A DNA stretch of 64,000 nucleotides from JAUVPY01 sp034412795 (GTDB lineage: Bacteria; Chloroflexota; Anaerolineae; 4572-78; NAK82): NCBI GenBank assembly GCA_034412795.1, contig DAOUMD010000290.1, positions 1-64,000 of the forward strand. Direction: 5' to 3'. The stretch's first letter is position 1. Each line of letters starts with the position of its first letter. This document shows positions 1-7,303 of this stretch, in pieces. The notes under the pieces are model-generated. The model had not been told where the DNA came from. It was given only the letters and a program-made list of their open reading frames with translations, and did no database searches. A program made the position numbers and the translations under genes.

Positions 1-118
1 TGAAAACGCTCTCGAAGAACTTGAAAGGCTGGGTGTGTTTACCACACCGGTCACAGTGATTGACGGCGAGGTCGTGGTTGGCTTTGACAAGCTCAAGTTG
101 GAGCGGCTGTTGGAGTAG
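1..118 (+). CDS. glutaredoxin/thioredoxin-fold protein, C-terminal fragment
   Basis: The window opens inside a gene. Frame 2 reads 38 residues to a TAG at 116-118. The visible tail contains TTPVTVIDGEVVVGFD followed by a Lys/Leu-rich helix. This is the cis-Pro strand and last helix of small NrdH/glutaredoxin-like proteins, where TxPvxxi-dg-xvvGfd precedes the terminal helix. The CxxC active site would lie upstream of the window and is not visible. It precedes a CopZ-like chaperone and CopA, so a thiol-redox role within metal homeostasis is plausible but inferred. The fold call rests on the TTPV and VVGFD signatures only. Confidence 0.6.
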   Translation, partial: ENALEELERLGVFTTPVTVIDGEVVVGFDKLKLERLLE

Positions 119-190
119 ATGGACGAAAGACGAAGGACGGACGACGATTATCCCCGTTTCTTCGTCCTCCGTCCTTCGTCTTTCGTTCCA
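119..190. repeat. GACGAA-type palindromic intergenic repeat
   Basis: Left arm (about 122-141) and right arm (about 163-188) are inverted copies of ACGAAAGACGAAGGACGGA, giving a hairpin of about 19 bp with a T/C-rich loop. The same motif family recurs at 432-553, 32656-32798, 34951-35034, about 37155-37190 and 63930-64000. Confidence 0.75.
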
Positions 191-221
191 ATATTTATTC
201 AGATACAGGAGGATTATCGAC

Positions 222-431
222 ATGACAACCAAAACCTTTAAAGTCCCGAACATCAGTTGTGGTCATTGTGTGATGACCATTGAGCGAGAGGTGGGCGAGC
301 TCGAAGGCGTGACCTCGGTGAAGGCCGAGGAGGCTGCCCAGATGGTCACCGTCGAGTGGAACGAGCCTCCCGCCAGTTGGGATAACATCCGGGCGTTGTT
401 GGTAGAGATCAATTATCCACCAGAGAACTAA
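222..431 (+). CDS. CopZ-like heavy-metal-associated (HMA) chaperone
   Basis: A 69-residue single HMA domain. The metal site is ISCGHC, a CxxC near residues 12-15, followed by the expected amphipathic helix and the VTVEW strand. CopZ/Atx1-type proteins carry Cu(I) to P1B-ATPases such as the CopA encoded directly downstream. The frame is open back to position 60, but that extension runs through the palindromic repeat and is not protein-like. I chose ATG 222, which has an AGGAGG 9 nt upstream (207-212). The intervening 135 bp before copA is another palindromic repeat, so co-transcription is likely but not tight. Family and role are secure; substrate Cu is inferred from the neighbours. Confidence 0.88.
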   Translation: MTTKTFKVPNISCGHCVMTIEREVGELEGVTSVKAEEAAQMVTVEWNEPPASWDNIRALLVEINYPPEN

Positions 432-553
432 CTCGACGAAGGACGAATGAAGAGATGACGAAAGACTAAGGACGAAGGACGGAAGACGGACGTCTCCGTT
501 GCTGTAGCTTTCATCATTCGTCGTTCGTCAATTGTCATCTTTTCATTCGTCCT
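432..553. repeat. GACGAA-type palindromic intergenic repeat
   Basis: The left half has repeated GACGAAGGACGAA-like units and the right half has the inverted CATTCGTCGTTCGTC and CATTCGTCC units. It fills the gap between the CopZ-like gene and copA. It belongs to the dispersed family seen at 119-190 and elsewhere. Confidence 0.7.
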
Positions 554-566
554 GGCAGGTGTTGTT

Positions 567-3113
567 ATGACTGAAAAACAGGTATCCTTGCCCATCACGG
601 GCATGCACTGTGCGAATTGTTCGAGCACGATTGAACGAAACTTAAACAAGCTAGACGGCGTGACCGAGGCCAACGTCAACTACGCCACCGAGAGGGCTAC
701 GGTGATTTACGATCCAACGGTGTTGGGTGAAGACGCCATCATCGGCAAAATCCAGGACGTGGGCTATAACGTGGCCACCGCCAAGGTCGAGTTGCCTATT
801 ACGGGTATGACCTGCGCCAACTGCGTGGCGACCGTCGAACGCACGCTCAACAAGAAGGTGCCGGGCGTGGTGGCGGCCAACGTTAATTTCGCCACCGAAA
901 AGGCGACGGTGGAGTACGTCCCCGGCCAGGTGACGCGGGCTGACATGGTCGCCGCCATTGAAAAAGCCGGCTATGGCGTGGTCGAAGCCGAGGCCGGCCA
1001 ATTGGAGGACGCGGAGCAGTCTGCCCGCGAGGCGGAGATTCGCGACCAGACGCGCAAGTTCTGGGTTGGCGTCCTTTTTGCTTTGCCCCTTTTCCTGCTG
1101 AGTATGGCCCGCGACTTCGGACTGTTGGGAGCGTGGGCGCACCAGCCCTGGGTGAACTGGCTGATGCTGGCCATGGCCGCGCCGGTGCAGTTTTACGTTG
1201 GCTGGGACTATTACACAGGTGGCTGGAAAGCGCTGCGCAATGGCTCGGCCAACATGGACGTACTGGTCGCCATGGGGTCTTCGGTTGCCTTCTTCTACAG
1301 CGTGTTGGTTACTATTGCCCTGACGCTGGGCAGCACCGCCCTGGGGATGCACGTCTACTTTGAGACGGCCGCCCTCATTATCACGCTCATCAAGTTGGGT
1401 AAGTTACTCGAGGCCCGCGCCAAAGGGCAAACTAGCGCTGCTATCAAGAAACTGATGGGATTGCGCGCCAAGACCGCCCGCGTCGTCAGAGATGGGGGTG
1501 AAGTTGATATCCCCATCGAGCAGGTGAAGACCGGCGACGTGGTCATCGTGCGACCGGGTGAGAAGATCCCGGTGGATGGGGTTGTGGTTGAGGGCCAGTC
1601 GGCTGTGGATGAGAGTATGCTCACCGGCGAAAGTCTGCCGGTGGACAAGAAAGCCGGCGACAAAGTGATCGGTGCTACGATCAACAAGCAGGGGATGCTC
1701 AAATTTGAAGCGACCAAGGTCGGTGCCGAGACAGCCCTGGCGCAGATCATCCGGCTGGTGCAGGAGGCGCAAGGCAGTAAAGCACCCATCCAGCGACTGG
1801 CTGACCAGGTGTCGGCTGTCTTTGTGCCGGTGGTTATAGGCATTGCCGTCCTCACCCTGCTGGTGTGGTGGCTGGTCGTAGGCGTCGGCTTTACGCCGGC
1901 CATGATCCGTTTGGTGGCCGTCTTGGTGATCGCTTGCCCCTGCGCGCTGGGCCTGGCCACGCCGACAGCCATTATGGTCGGCACCGGAAAGGGGGCTGAG
2001 CACGGCATCCTTTTCAAAAATAGCGAAGCACTGGAGCGTGCCCACTCGCTCAAGGCGATTGTGCTCGACAAGACGGGCACCATCACGGTCGGCGAACCGT
2101 CGGTGACAGATGTGGTAACCAGGTATCAGGTATTAGGAATCGGGGGCGTAGGTGAGGAGAGGACGAGTGCTCAGCGACCTGGTCTCCCGAGTCCCGATTC
2201 CCAGTTTCCGGATTCTCTCAGCCCCGATTCCTTGCTGCGACTGGCCGCCTCTGCTGAGCGAGGCAGCGAGCATCCCCTGGGCGAGGCCATTGTGCGGGCG
2301 GCGCAGGCACGCGGGCTATCGTTGGCCCAGCCCGATCGCTTTGAGGCGGTCTCCGGTCAGGGGATCGTCGCCGAGGTAGAAGGTCACCAGGTCGCCTTGG
2401 GCAATCTCAAGATGATGAACCAACACTCTATCAACCTAAATGGCCTGGGAACTGAGGCAGAACGGCTGGCATCGGAGGCCAAGACGGCCATGTGGGTGGC
2501 CCTTGACGGCCAGGCGGCGGGCGTCATCGCTGTGGCCGACACCATCAAGCCCGGCTCCAAGGAGGCTGTAGATAAGATGCACCGGCTGGGCCTACAGGTG
2601 GTGATGATGACGGGCGACAACCAAGCCACGGCGGAAACCATCGCCCAAGAGGTGGGCATTGATCGCGTGTTGGCTGAAGTGTTGCCGGGCGATAAAGCGG
2701 CCGAAGTCAAGAAGTTGCAGGAAGAAGGAATTGGGTTGGTGGCCATGGTCGGCGACGGTATCAACGACGCTCCAGCCCTGGCCCAGGCAGACGTGGGCAT
2801 TGCCATTGGTACGGGAACCGACGTGGCCATGGAGACGGCTGACGTGACCTTAATGCGCGGCGATCTGCGCTCCGTGCCGCAGGCCATCGCGCTGAGCAAG
2901 GCGACCATGCGCACCATCAAGCAGAATCTCTTCTGGGCCTTTTTCTACAACGTCATCCTCATCCCGGTGGCGGCCGGCGTGCTCTATCCCTTCACGTTTG
3001 TGCCGAATATTCTGCGCTCACTGCATCCCGTGCTGGCCGCCTTTGCCATGGCGTTCTCCAGTGTGACCGTCGTCACCAACAGTCTCCGGCTGCGACGGGT
3101 GAAGATCGATTAG
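567..3113 (+). CDS. copA: copper-exporting P1B-type ATPase CopA
   Basis: An 848-residue P-type ATPase. Two N-terminal HMA domains have CANC motifs at C15/C18 and C83/C86. The transmembrane CPC ion motif is C457-P-C459, the phosphorylated Asp is D501 in DKTGT, and the HP-containing N-domain (SEHPLGEA) and the GDGINDAP hinge are present. This set is diagnostic of Cu(I)/Ag(I) efflux ATPases in the inner membrane, fed by CopZ-type chaperones. One oddity: between the P-domain strand and the N-domain, residues about 517-555 (nt 2115-2232) form a Ser/Pro/Asp-rich insert with PDSQFPDS and PDSLL. The insert looks like an in-frame intergenic palindrome. It does not break the frame. Start ATG 567 directly precedes the first HMA domain. 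Confidence 0.95.
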   Translation: MTEKQVSLPITGMHCANCSSTIERNLNKLDGVTEANVNYATERATVIYDPTVLGEDAIIGKIQDVGYNVATAKVELPITGMTCANCVATVERTLNKKVPGVVAANVNFATEKATVEYVPGQVTRADMVAAIEKAGYGVVEAEAGQLEDAEQSAREAEIRDQTRKFWVGVLFALPLFLLSMARDFGLLGAWAHQPWVNWLMLAMAAPVQFYVGWDYYTGGWKALRNGSANMDVLVAMGSSVAFFYSVLVTIALTLGSTALGMHVYFETAALIITLIKLGKLLEARAKGQTSAAIKKLMGLRAKTARVVRDGGEVDIPIEQVKTGDVVIVRPGEKIPVDGVVVEGQSAVDESMLTGESLPVDKKAGDKVIGATINKQGMLKFEATKVGAETALAQIIRLVQEAQGSKAPIQRLADQVSAVFVPVVIGIAVLTLLVWWLVVGVGFTPAMIRLVAVLVIACPCALGLATPTAIMVGTGKGAEHGILFKNSEALERAHSLKAIVLDKTGTITVGEPSVTDVVTRYQVLGIGGVGEERTSAQRPGLPSPDSQFPDSLSPDSLLRLAASAERGSEHPLGEAIVRAAQARGLSLAQPDRFEAVSGQGIVAEVEGHQVALGNLKMMNQHSINLNGLGTEAERLASEAKTAMWVALDGQAAGVIAVADTIKPGSKEAVDKMHRLGLQVVMMTGDNQATAETIAQEVGIDRVLAEVLPGDKAAEVKKLQEEGIGLVAMVGDGINDAPALAQADVGIAIGTGTDVAMETADVTLMRGDLRSVPQAIALSKATMRTIKQNLFWAFFYNVILIPVAAGVLYPFTFVPNILRSLHPVLAAFAMAFSSVTVVTNSLRLRRVKID
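2115..2232. repeat. palindrome-like insertion inside copA
   Basis: Within the coding frame, TATTAGGAATCGGG-type sequence on the left faces CCCGATTCCCAGTTTCCG-type sequence on the right, with a second CCCGATTCC copy. It resembles an intergenic inverted repeat captured in frame, and it sits between DKTGT and the N-domain where no conserved segment is expected. Confidence 0.5.
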
Positions 3114-3136
3114 CTCAGCCAGGGGCTGGTTACGTA

Positions 3137-3182
3137 GCTGACGCATCCCCACTCTTCACGATATACTTGCAAATGCGTCAGC
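3137..3182. repeat. 10-bp inverted repeat between copA and the DUF3105 gene
   Basis: Perfect arms GCTGACGCAT (3137-3146) and ATGCGTCAGC (3173-3182) are separated by 26 nt. No T-tract follows, so it is not a standard terminator. It could be an operator, an mRNA stabiliser or an attenuator. Confidence 0.5.
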
Positions 3183-3230
3183 CTGGAGCGGAAACTGGAT
3201 GAAACTCATCAAGTACATAAGGAATGAAGA

Positions 3231-3809
3231 ATGAGCAAAACCACAAAGCGGAGAAAGCGGCGACTTGAGGGACGGGCAGCCGAGAGTCGCAAACGGAGCC
3301 AATGGATCTGGATCGGGGCCGGTGCGATTGTCGCCCTACTGCTGATCGGTGTCGTTGCCTGGTCGATTCAAAAAAACAACCAGCCCGCGCCGGGCGAGGC
3401 GGTGCCCATTCAAGGGCAGCAGCACATCGTTATTGGTCAGAGCCATCCCCCTTATAACTCCGATCCGCCGACGTCTGGCTGGCACTACGACGAGCCGGCC
3501 AGGGCGGGCTTCTACGATACCTCGTTGGCCGACGAGCAGTTGGTCCACAACCTGGAACACGGCCACGTGATTATCTCTTACGATTGCGGCAAGCTGGCTG
3601 ATTGTGAGAACGTCAAAGCCGAATTGGTCCAAGTTGTGGATCGCTTCCAGCGATGGAAGATTGTGGCCGTAGCCCGTGAGAACGCCGACGCTGCAATCGC
3701 GCTAACCGCCTGGGGACGTATTGACAAGATGGACAGCTATGATGAGGATCGCATTGTGGCTTTCGTGAGACGTTGGCGAGACCAAGGTCCGGAAAATACA
3801 CAAGAGTAA
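3231..3809 (+). CDS. DUF3105 membrane-anchored protein
   Basis: 192 residues. A basic N-terminus (KTTKRRKRRLEGR) precedes one membrane helix near residues 27-45, and then comes an exported domain. The domain carries the DUF3105 signature: HPPYNSDPPTSGWHY, then QLVHNLEHGHVIISYDC. The conserved His, Glu and Cys residues suggest metal or thiol chemistry, but no biochemical function is established that I know of. It follows copA and precedes a DsbA-like protein, so it may be part of an extracytoplasmic copper/thiol module. Start ATG 3231 has a modest AAGGA 9 nt upstream. Confidence 0.85.
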   Translation: MSKTTKRRKRRLEGRAAESRKRSQWIWIGAGAIVALLLIGVVAWSIQKNNQPAPGEAVPIQGQQHIVIGQSHPPYNSDPPTSGWHYDEPARAGFYDTSLADEQLVHNLEHGHVIISYDCGKLADCENVKAELVQVVDRFQRWKIVAVARENADAAIALTAWGRIDKMDSYDEDRIVAFVRRWRDQGPENTQE

Positions 3810-3867
3810 GACTATGAGACGAGGAGGCATTGACGAGTTGGACACACACGAAGAGAGGATTCAAGAG

Positions 3868-4635
3868 ATGGACGAAGCCACGTCCGCCCCCAGGCCAACC
3901 ACAGCCCGCAGCAGTCTACTGGTGATCGTCGTCGTTGGTTTGGTCATGTTGGTTGTAGGGACGTTGACCGGCTATTTTGGTCGCCCGTTGGTAACACCCC
4001 AGCCTTTGGAGGCAACACCGGCCGCCTTGGTGGAAACACCAGAGCCAAACGTCGCGAGCGACACAAGCGATGCCAATCCAGACCAGGGCAACCCTTCCGC
4101 GGAAACGTTGATGGATGCGATCGTGGCGGAGACGCGTCACTTCAAAGGGAGCCCCGACGCGCCGATAACCATCGTCGAATTCAGCGACTTTCGCTGTCCA
4201 TACTGCGGGCGGTTCACGACTGGCGCGGGACGCGAGATCGATGAACGATACGTAGAAGAAGGATTGGTTCGTTTTGGCTACCAGCACTTTGCCATCCTGG
4301 GGCCCGAGTCGCAGCGGGCCGCCGAGGCCAGTGAATGTGCCGCCGAGCAGGGTGCTTTCTGGGCCTACCACGACCTGTTGTTTGAACGTCAGGCGGCTGT
4401 GAATGCCGAAAGCCTGAGGCAATTCGCGACTGAGCTGGGGTTGGACACCGAGGTCTTCAACACATGTCTGGACTCGGGCAAGTATACATCCTTGGTGCAT
4501 AGCGAGACGGCCGCGGTCCAGTCGCTGGGGGTGACGGGCACACCCTCTTTCCTGGTCAATGGCCGGCCGCTGGTGGGCGCCCAGCCGTTTGAGATATTTG
4601 AACAGGTTATCGAGGCAGAGCTTGGAGCAAACTAA
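3868..4635 (+). CDS. DsbA-like membrane-anchored thiol-disulfide protein
   Basis: About 255 residues. A single membrane helix (SSLLVIVVVGLVMLVVGTL) and a Pro/Thr-rich linker lead to a DsbA-like thioredoxin domain. The active site is CPYC in FSDFRCPYCGRF, and the cis-Pro loop is TGTPSFLVNGRP. Members of this group (DSBA/BdbD-like) oxidise or reshuffle Cys pairs outside the cytoplasmic membrane. I prefer ATG 3868, with GAGAGGA 8 nt upstream. The frame is open to ATG 3814, only 4 nt after the previous stop, so the longer start cannot be excluded. Its stop overlaps the next start (TAATG at 4633-4637), which indicates translational coupling. Confidence 0.88.
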   Translation: MDEATSAPRPTTARSSLLVIVVVGLVMLVVGTLTGYFGRPLVTPQPLEATPAALVETPEPNVASDTSDANPDQGNPSAETLMDAIVAETRHFKGSPDAPITIVEFSDFRCPYCGRFTTGAGREIDERYVEEGLVRFGYQHFAILGPESQRAAEASECAAEQGAFWAYHDLLFERQAAVNAESLRQFATELGLDTEVFNTCLDSGKYTSLVHSETAAVQSLGVTGTPSFLVNGRPLVGAQPFEIFEQVIEAELGAN

Positions 4636-5399
4636 TGAGTGAGCGAGCGGTAGTAACCGGCCAGGCCCGTGCCTTGGTGATTGGGGTTGATCGGCTGATT
4701 CTGGCAATGGCCCGTCGCTGGCTTCTTTTGGTCAACGTTTTCCTGGGGCTATATATCGGCCTGGCGGTACTGGCCCCGGCCCTAATGGCGTCCGGCTTCA
4801 CCGGCCCTGGCCGGGCGATCTATCGTTTTTTCTCATTCCAGTGCCATCAGTTACCCCAGCGATCGTACTATCTTTTCAGTCAGGTGGGTGGCATCCAAAC
4901 CTACTCGGTGGACCAGGTGGTGGCCTGGGGGGCAGATCCCAGCAGCCCGTTCACCTTGCGCGCCTTCATAGGCAGTCCAGAGGTAGGCTTCAAGGTGGCG
5001 ATTGCCCACCGGCTGACTGCCATTCACACTGCTATGTTCATTGGCGGTTTGCTCTGGAGCGTTATTGGACGGCGCCTGCCCCGGCTAAGTGTGCTGGGCT
5101 ACGTGTTGCTTGCCCTGCCTATGGCCTTAGACGGCGGGAGCCATATGCTCAGCGAAATCACCCGCCTGGGCTTCCGGGAAAGCAACACCTGGGCTGTATG
5201 GCTGACAGGCGGTCTCTTCCCATCCGGCTTTTACGTTGGGACGACCGTCGGCTCTTTGAATTGGTTGTTGCGCACCGTGACCGGAACGCTGTTTGGCTTG
5301 GCGACTATTTGGTTCATCTTTCCCTACCTGGACGAGGGTTTTCGTGACATTCGCCGCCAACTCGAGCCGAAGCTGCGCAGAGTGGGGACTATTAGCTGA
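4635..5399 (+). CDS. DUF2085 family integral membrane protein
   Basis: 254 residues with several hydrophobic segments. It has the DUF2085 hallmark FQCHQLPQRSYYLF, followed by AIAHRLTAIHTAMFIGG and a DGGSHMLSE segment. The conserved Cys/His cluster is typical of this uncharacterised family, which often occurs near redox or metal genes. Here it is translationally coupled to the DsbA-like gene, and its stop again overlaps the next frame. A role in membrane metal or thiol homeostasis is inferred. The family assignment is firm and the function is unknown. Confidence 0.85.
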   Translation: MSERAVVTGQARALVIGVDRLILAMARRWLLLVNVFLGLYIGLAVLAPALMASGFTGPGRAIYRFFSFQCHQLPQRSYYLFSQVGGIQTYSVDQVVAWGADPSSPFTLRAFIGSPEVGFKVAIAHRLTAIHTAMFIGGLLWSVIGRRLPRLSVLGYVLLALPMALDGGSHMLSEITRLGFRESNTWAVWLTGGLFPSGFYVGTTVGSLNWLLRTVTGTLFGLATIWFIFPYLDEGFRDIRRQLEPKLRRVGTIS

Positions 5400-5515
5400 T
5401 GCATTGTGTGATACCGTCCCTCCAAACCAGCCAGGTTGTTGAGGGGGAGACAGATTTCGGCGAGTATGGGGAGGCCGATAACAATCAGTTCAAACAGGAG
5501 ATATCTCAAACACAT

Positions 5516-7057
5516 ATGCTAAACCGTAGAGAATTCTTAAAAAACGTCGGTGGGACCGTCGTCTTGGCTGCCCTGGGAAGCCCAATGCTGGCTGCCAGCC
5601 AGATTGCCCCTCCGTCGGCGAAGGCCGGTGATGACCGGGCAAGTGTACCTGATGTGGCTGTTGATCTAACCTCAATATCGGTGTCTGATCCAAGGAGCGA
5701 GGCTGAGCCGCTACGCGAGTTTAGCTTGACGGCGGCGGTGACCCCTGTTGACCTGGGCACGGGCGAATTTTTGGCCTGGACCTACAACGGTCAGGTTCTC
5801 GGGCCGGAGATTCGGGTGACGGAGGGTGAGGTTATACGCGTGGCGGTGACCAACCAACTGCCTGACCCAACAACTGTCCACTGGCACGGCATCCCCCTTC
5901 CCAACGCGATGGACGGCGTGCCGGGCGTGACTCAGCCCCCCATTCAGCCGGGTGAGACCTTCGTCTATGAGTTTGTGGCCTGGCCCAGCGGGACGTACTG
6001 GTATCATCCTCACGTCGGGCATCAGTTAGATCGGGGCTTGGTCGGCCCTTTGATCATTGAGCCGAAGCAGGAGCCGGGCGATTACGATCGCGAATATACG
6101 TTGTTGCTGGATGATTGGGTGACGGTGGATGGATCTGGACCAGCGGTTGCACCGCGGGGCGTGCCTGGCATGATGGGGCAAGGTATGATGAGGCGCAGCG
6201 CAGGTATGGGGCGCAATTCTGGTCGAGGGAATACCGATGATGACGGTCCGCTTCAAGAACCGGTGTATAACGCATTCACTGTAAATGGGCAGGTGGCAGA
6301 TGCTGCCAGCCCGCTGAGTGTCAAACAAGGGGAACGGGTGCGCCTGCGGATTATTAACGCAGGGGGTGCAACCACCTTCGCGCTGCGTCTGGCCGGCCAC
6401 CCGCTGACCATCACGCATACTGATGGCCGCCCGGTTGAGCCGCTTGAGGTCGACGTGCTGCGTATCGGAATGGGCGAGCGCTACGACGTGACTTTTGCGG
6501 CGGACAACTCCGGTCGCTGGACGCTGTACGATCTTCTCAATGGCAGCGGCACGACCTATCTGCCTCTGGCTACTTTCCTGTACCAAGGCTCAACCGCCAC
6601 ACAGGATAGCGGAGACACGCTGGCGCAGGATTTTCGCTGGAATGACTATCGTCTCTTGGTCGGCTTGCCAGAAGAGGGGTTGCCGTCACTGGAGTCCATC
6701 CAGCGTACGAAAGCGTTCGACATGGTGTTGACGGGTGGGCATATGTCGCCCTACTGGGGCATTAACGGCAAATTCTACCCTGATACCGACAAGGTGGTGG
6801 CATCGTCCGGGCAGCGGCTTCGCTTCGATTATTTCAACCAAAGCCCAATGGCGCACCCTATGCATCTGCACGGCCATTTTTTCGAGGTGGTCGGTAGCAA
6901 GGGGTTGCGGAAGGATACATTGATCGTTGAGAGACACATGGGGCGGGCCAGTATTGAGTTTCTCGCCGACAACCCCGGCGATTGGATGCATCATTGCCAC
7001 AACATCTACCACGCTGAAGCGGGTATGATGAACGTCGTGCGTGTGAATTCAGGGTAA
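5516..7057 (+). CDS. multicopper oxidase, Tat-exported
   Basis: 513 residues from ATG 5516. The N-terminus NRREFLKNVGG plus a hydrophobic stretch is Tat-signal-like. All four copper-binding motifs of a three-domain multicopper oxidase are present: HWHG (TVHWHGIPLP), WYHPH, HPMHLHGHFF and HHCHNIYHAEAGMM. The axial Met in the last motif suggests a CueO/CopA-like cuprous oxidase. A Met/Gly-rich loop (GMMGQGMMRR) lies mid-protein, as in copper-tolerance oxidases. The frame is open to 5399, but the signal peptide places the start at 5516, with CAGGAG about 15 nt upstream. It lies in the copper island between DUF2085 and copB. Likely role: periplasmic Cu(I) oxidation. Confidence 0.92.
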   Translation: MLNRREFLKNVGGTVVLAALGSPMLAASQIAPPSAKAGDDRASVPDVAVDLTSISVSDPRSEAEPLREFSLTAAVTPVDLGTGEFLAWTYNGQVLGPEIRVTEGEVIRVAVTNQLPDPTTVHWHGIPLPNAMDGVPGVTQPPIQPGETFVYEFVAWPSGTYWYHPHVGHQLDRGLVGPLIIEPKQEPGDYDREYTLLLDDWVTVDGSGPAVAPRGVPGMMGQGMMRRSAGMGRNSGRGNTDDDGPLQEPVYNAFTVNGQVADAASPLSVKQGERVRLRIINAGGATTFALRLAGHPLTITHTDGRPVEPLEVDVLRIGMGERYDVTFAADNSGRWTLYDLLNGSGTTYLPLATFLYQGSTATQDSGDTLAQDFRWNDYRLLVGLPEEGLPSLESIQRTKAFDMVLTGGHMSPYWGINGKFYPDTDKVVASSGQRLRFDYFNQSPMAHPMHLHGHFFEVVGSKGLRKDTLIVERHMGRASIEFLADNPGDWMHHCHNIYHAEAGMMNVVRVNSG

Positions 7058-7303
7058 GAGCTGAGACTCGGCTGTGAGCCGGAGTAGGTTGATTGACCCT
7101 GAAGAGTAACTTGCGTACTGTCGCGTGGTCGATGCCGTGTCCGATGTCTCTGAAGTAGCCGCTCTCCTTGAACCCGTCAGCCGACCAAGGTCTTGGTAGA
7201 CTTTCTCTCCCCGCAGCTTCGCCCCGCGTTGAGAAAACACTTTGTGGTCGAAGTGATTCCCTGTTCGGAACTTTGAGAAGGTAGAAACAGTAGGAGTTGA
7301 AAA

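Noticed and set aside
60..221. Extended N-terminus of the CopZ-like gene (open frame from 60)
   Set aside because: The extension crosses the previous gene end and a palindromic repeat, and the AGGAGG before 222 fixes the start.
651..1352. Long antisense ORFs inside copA (also 1355-2086, 1404-2045)
   Set aside because: They are minus-strand shadows of a high-GC coding gene, with no RBS or family motifs and composition typical of reverse frames.
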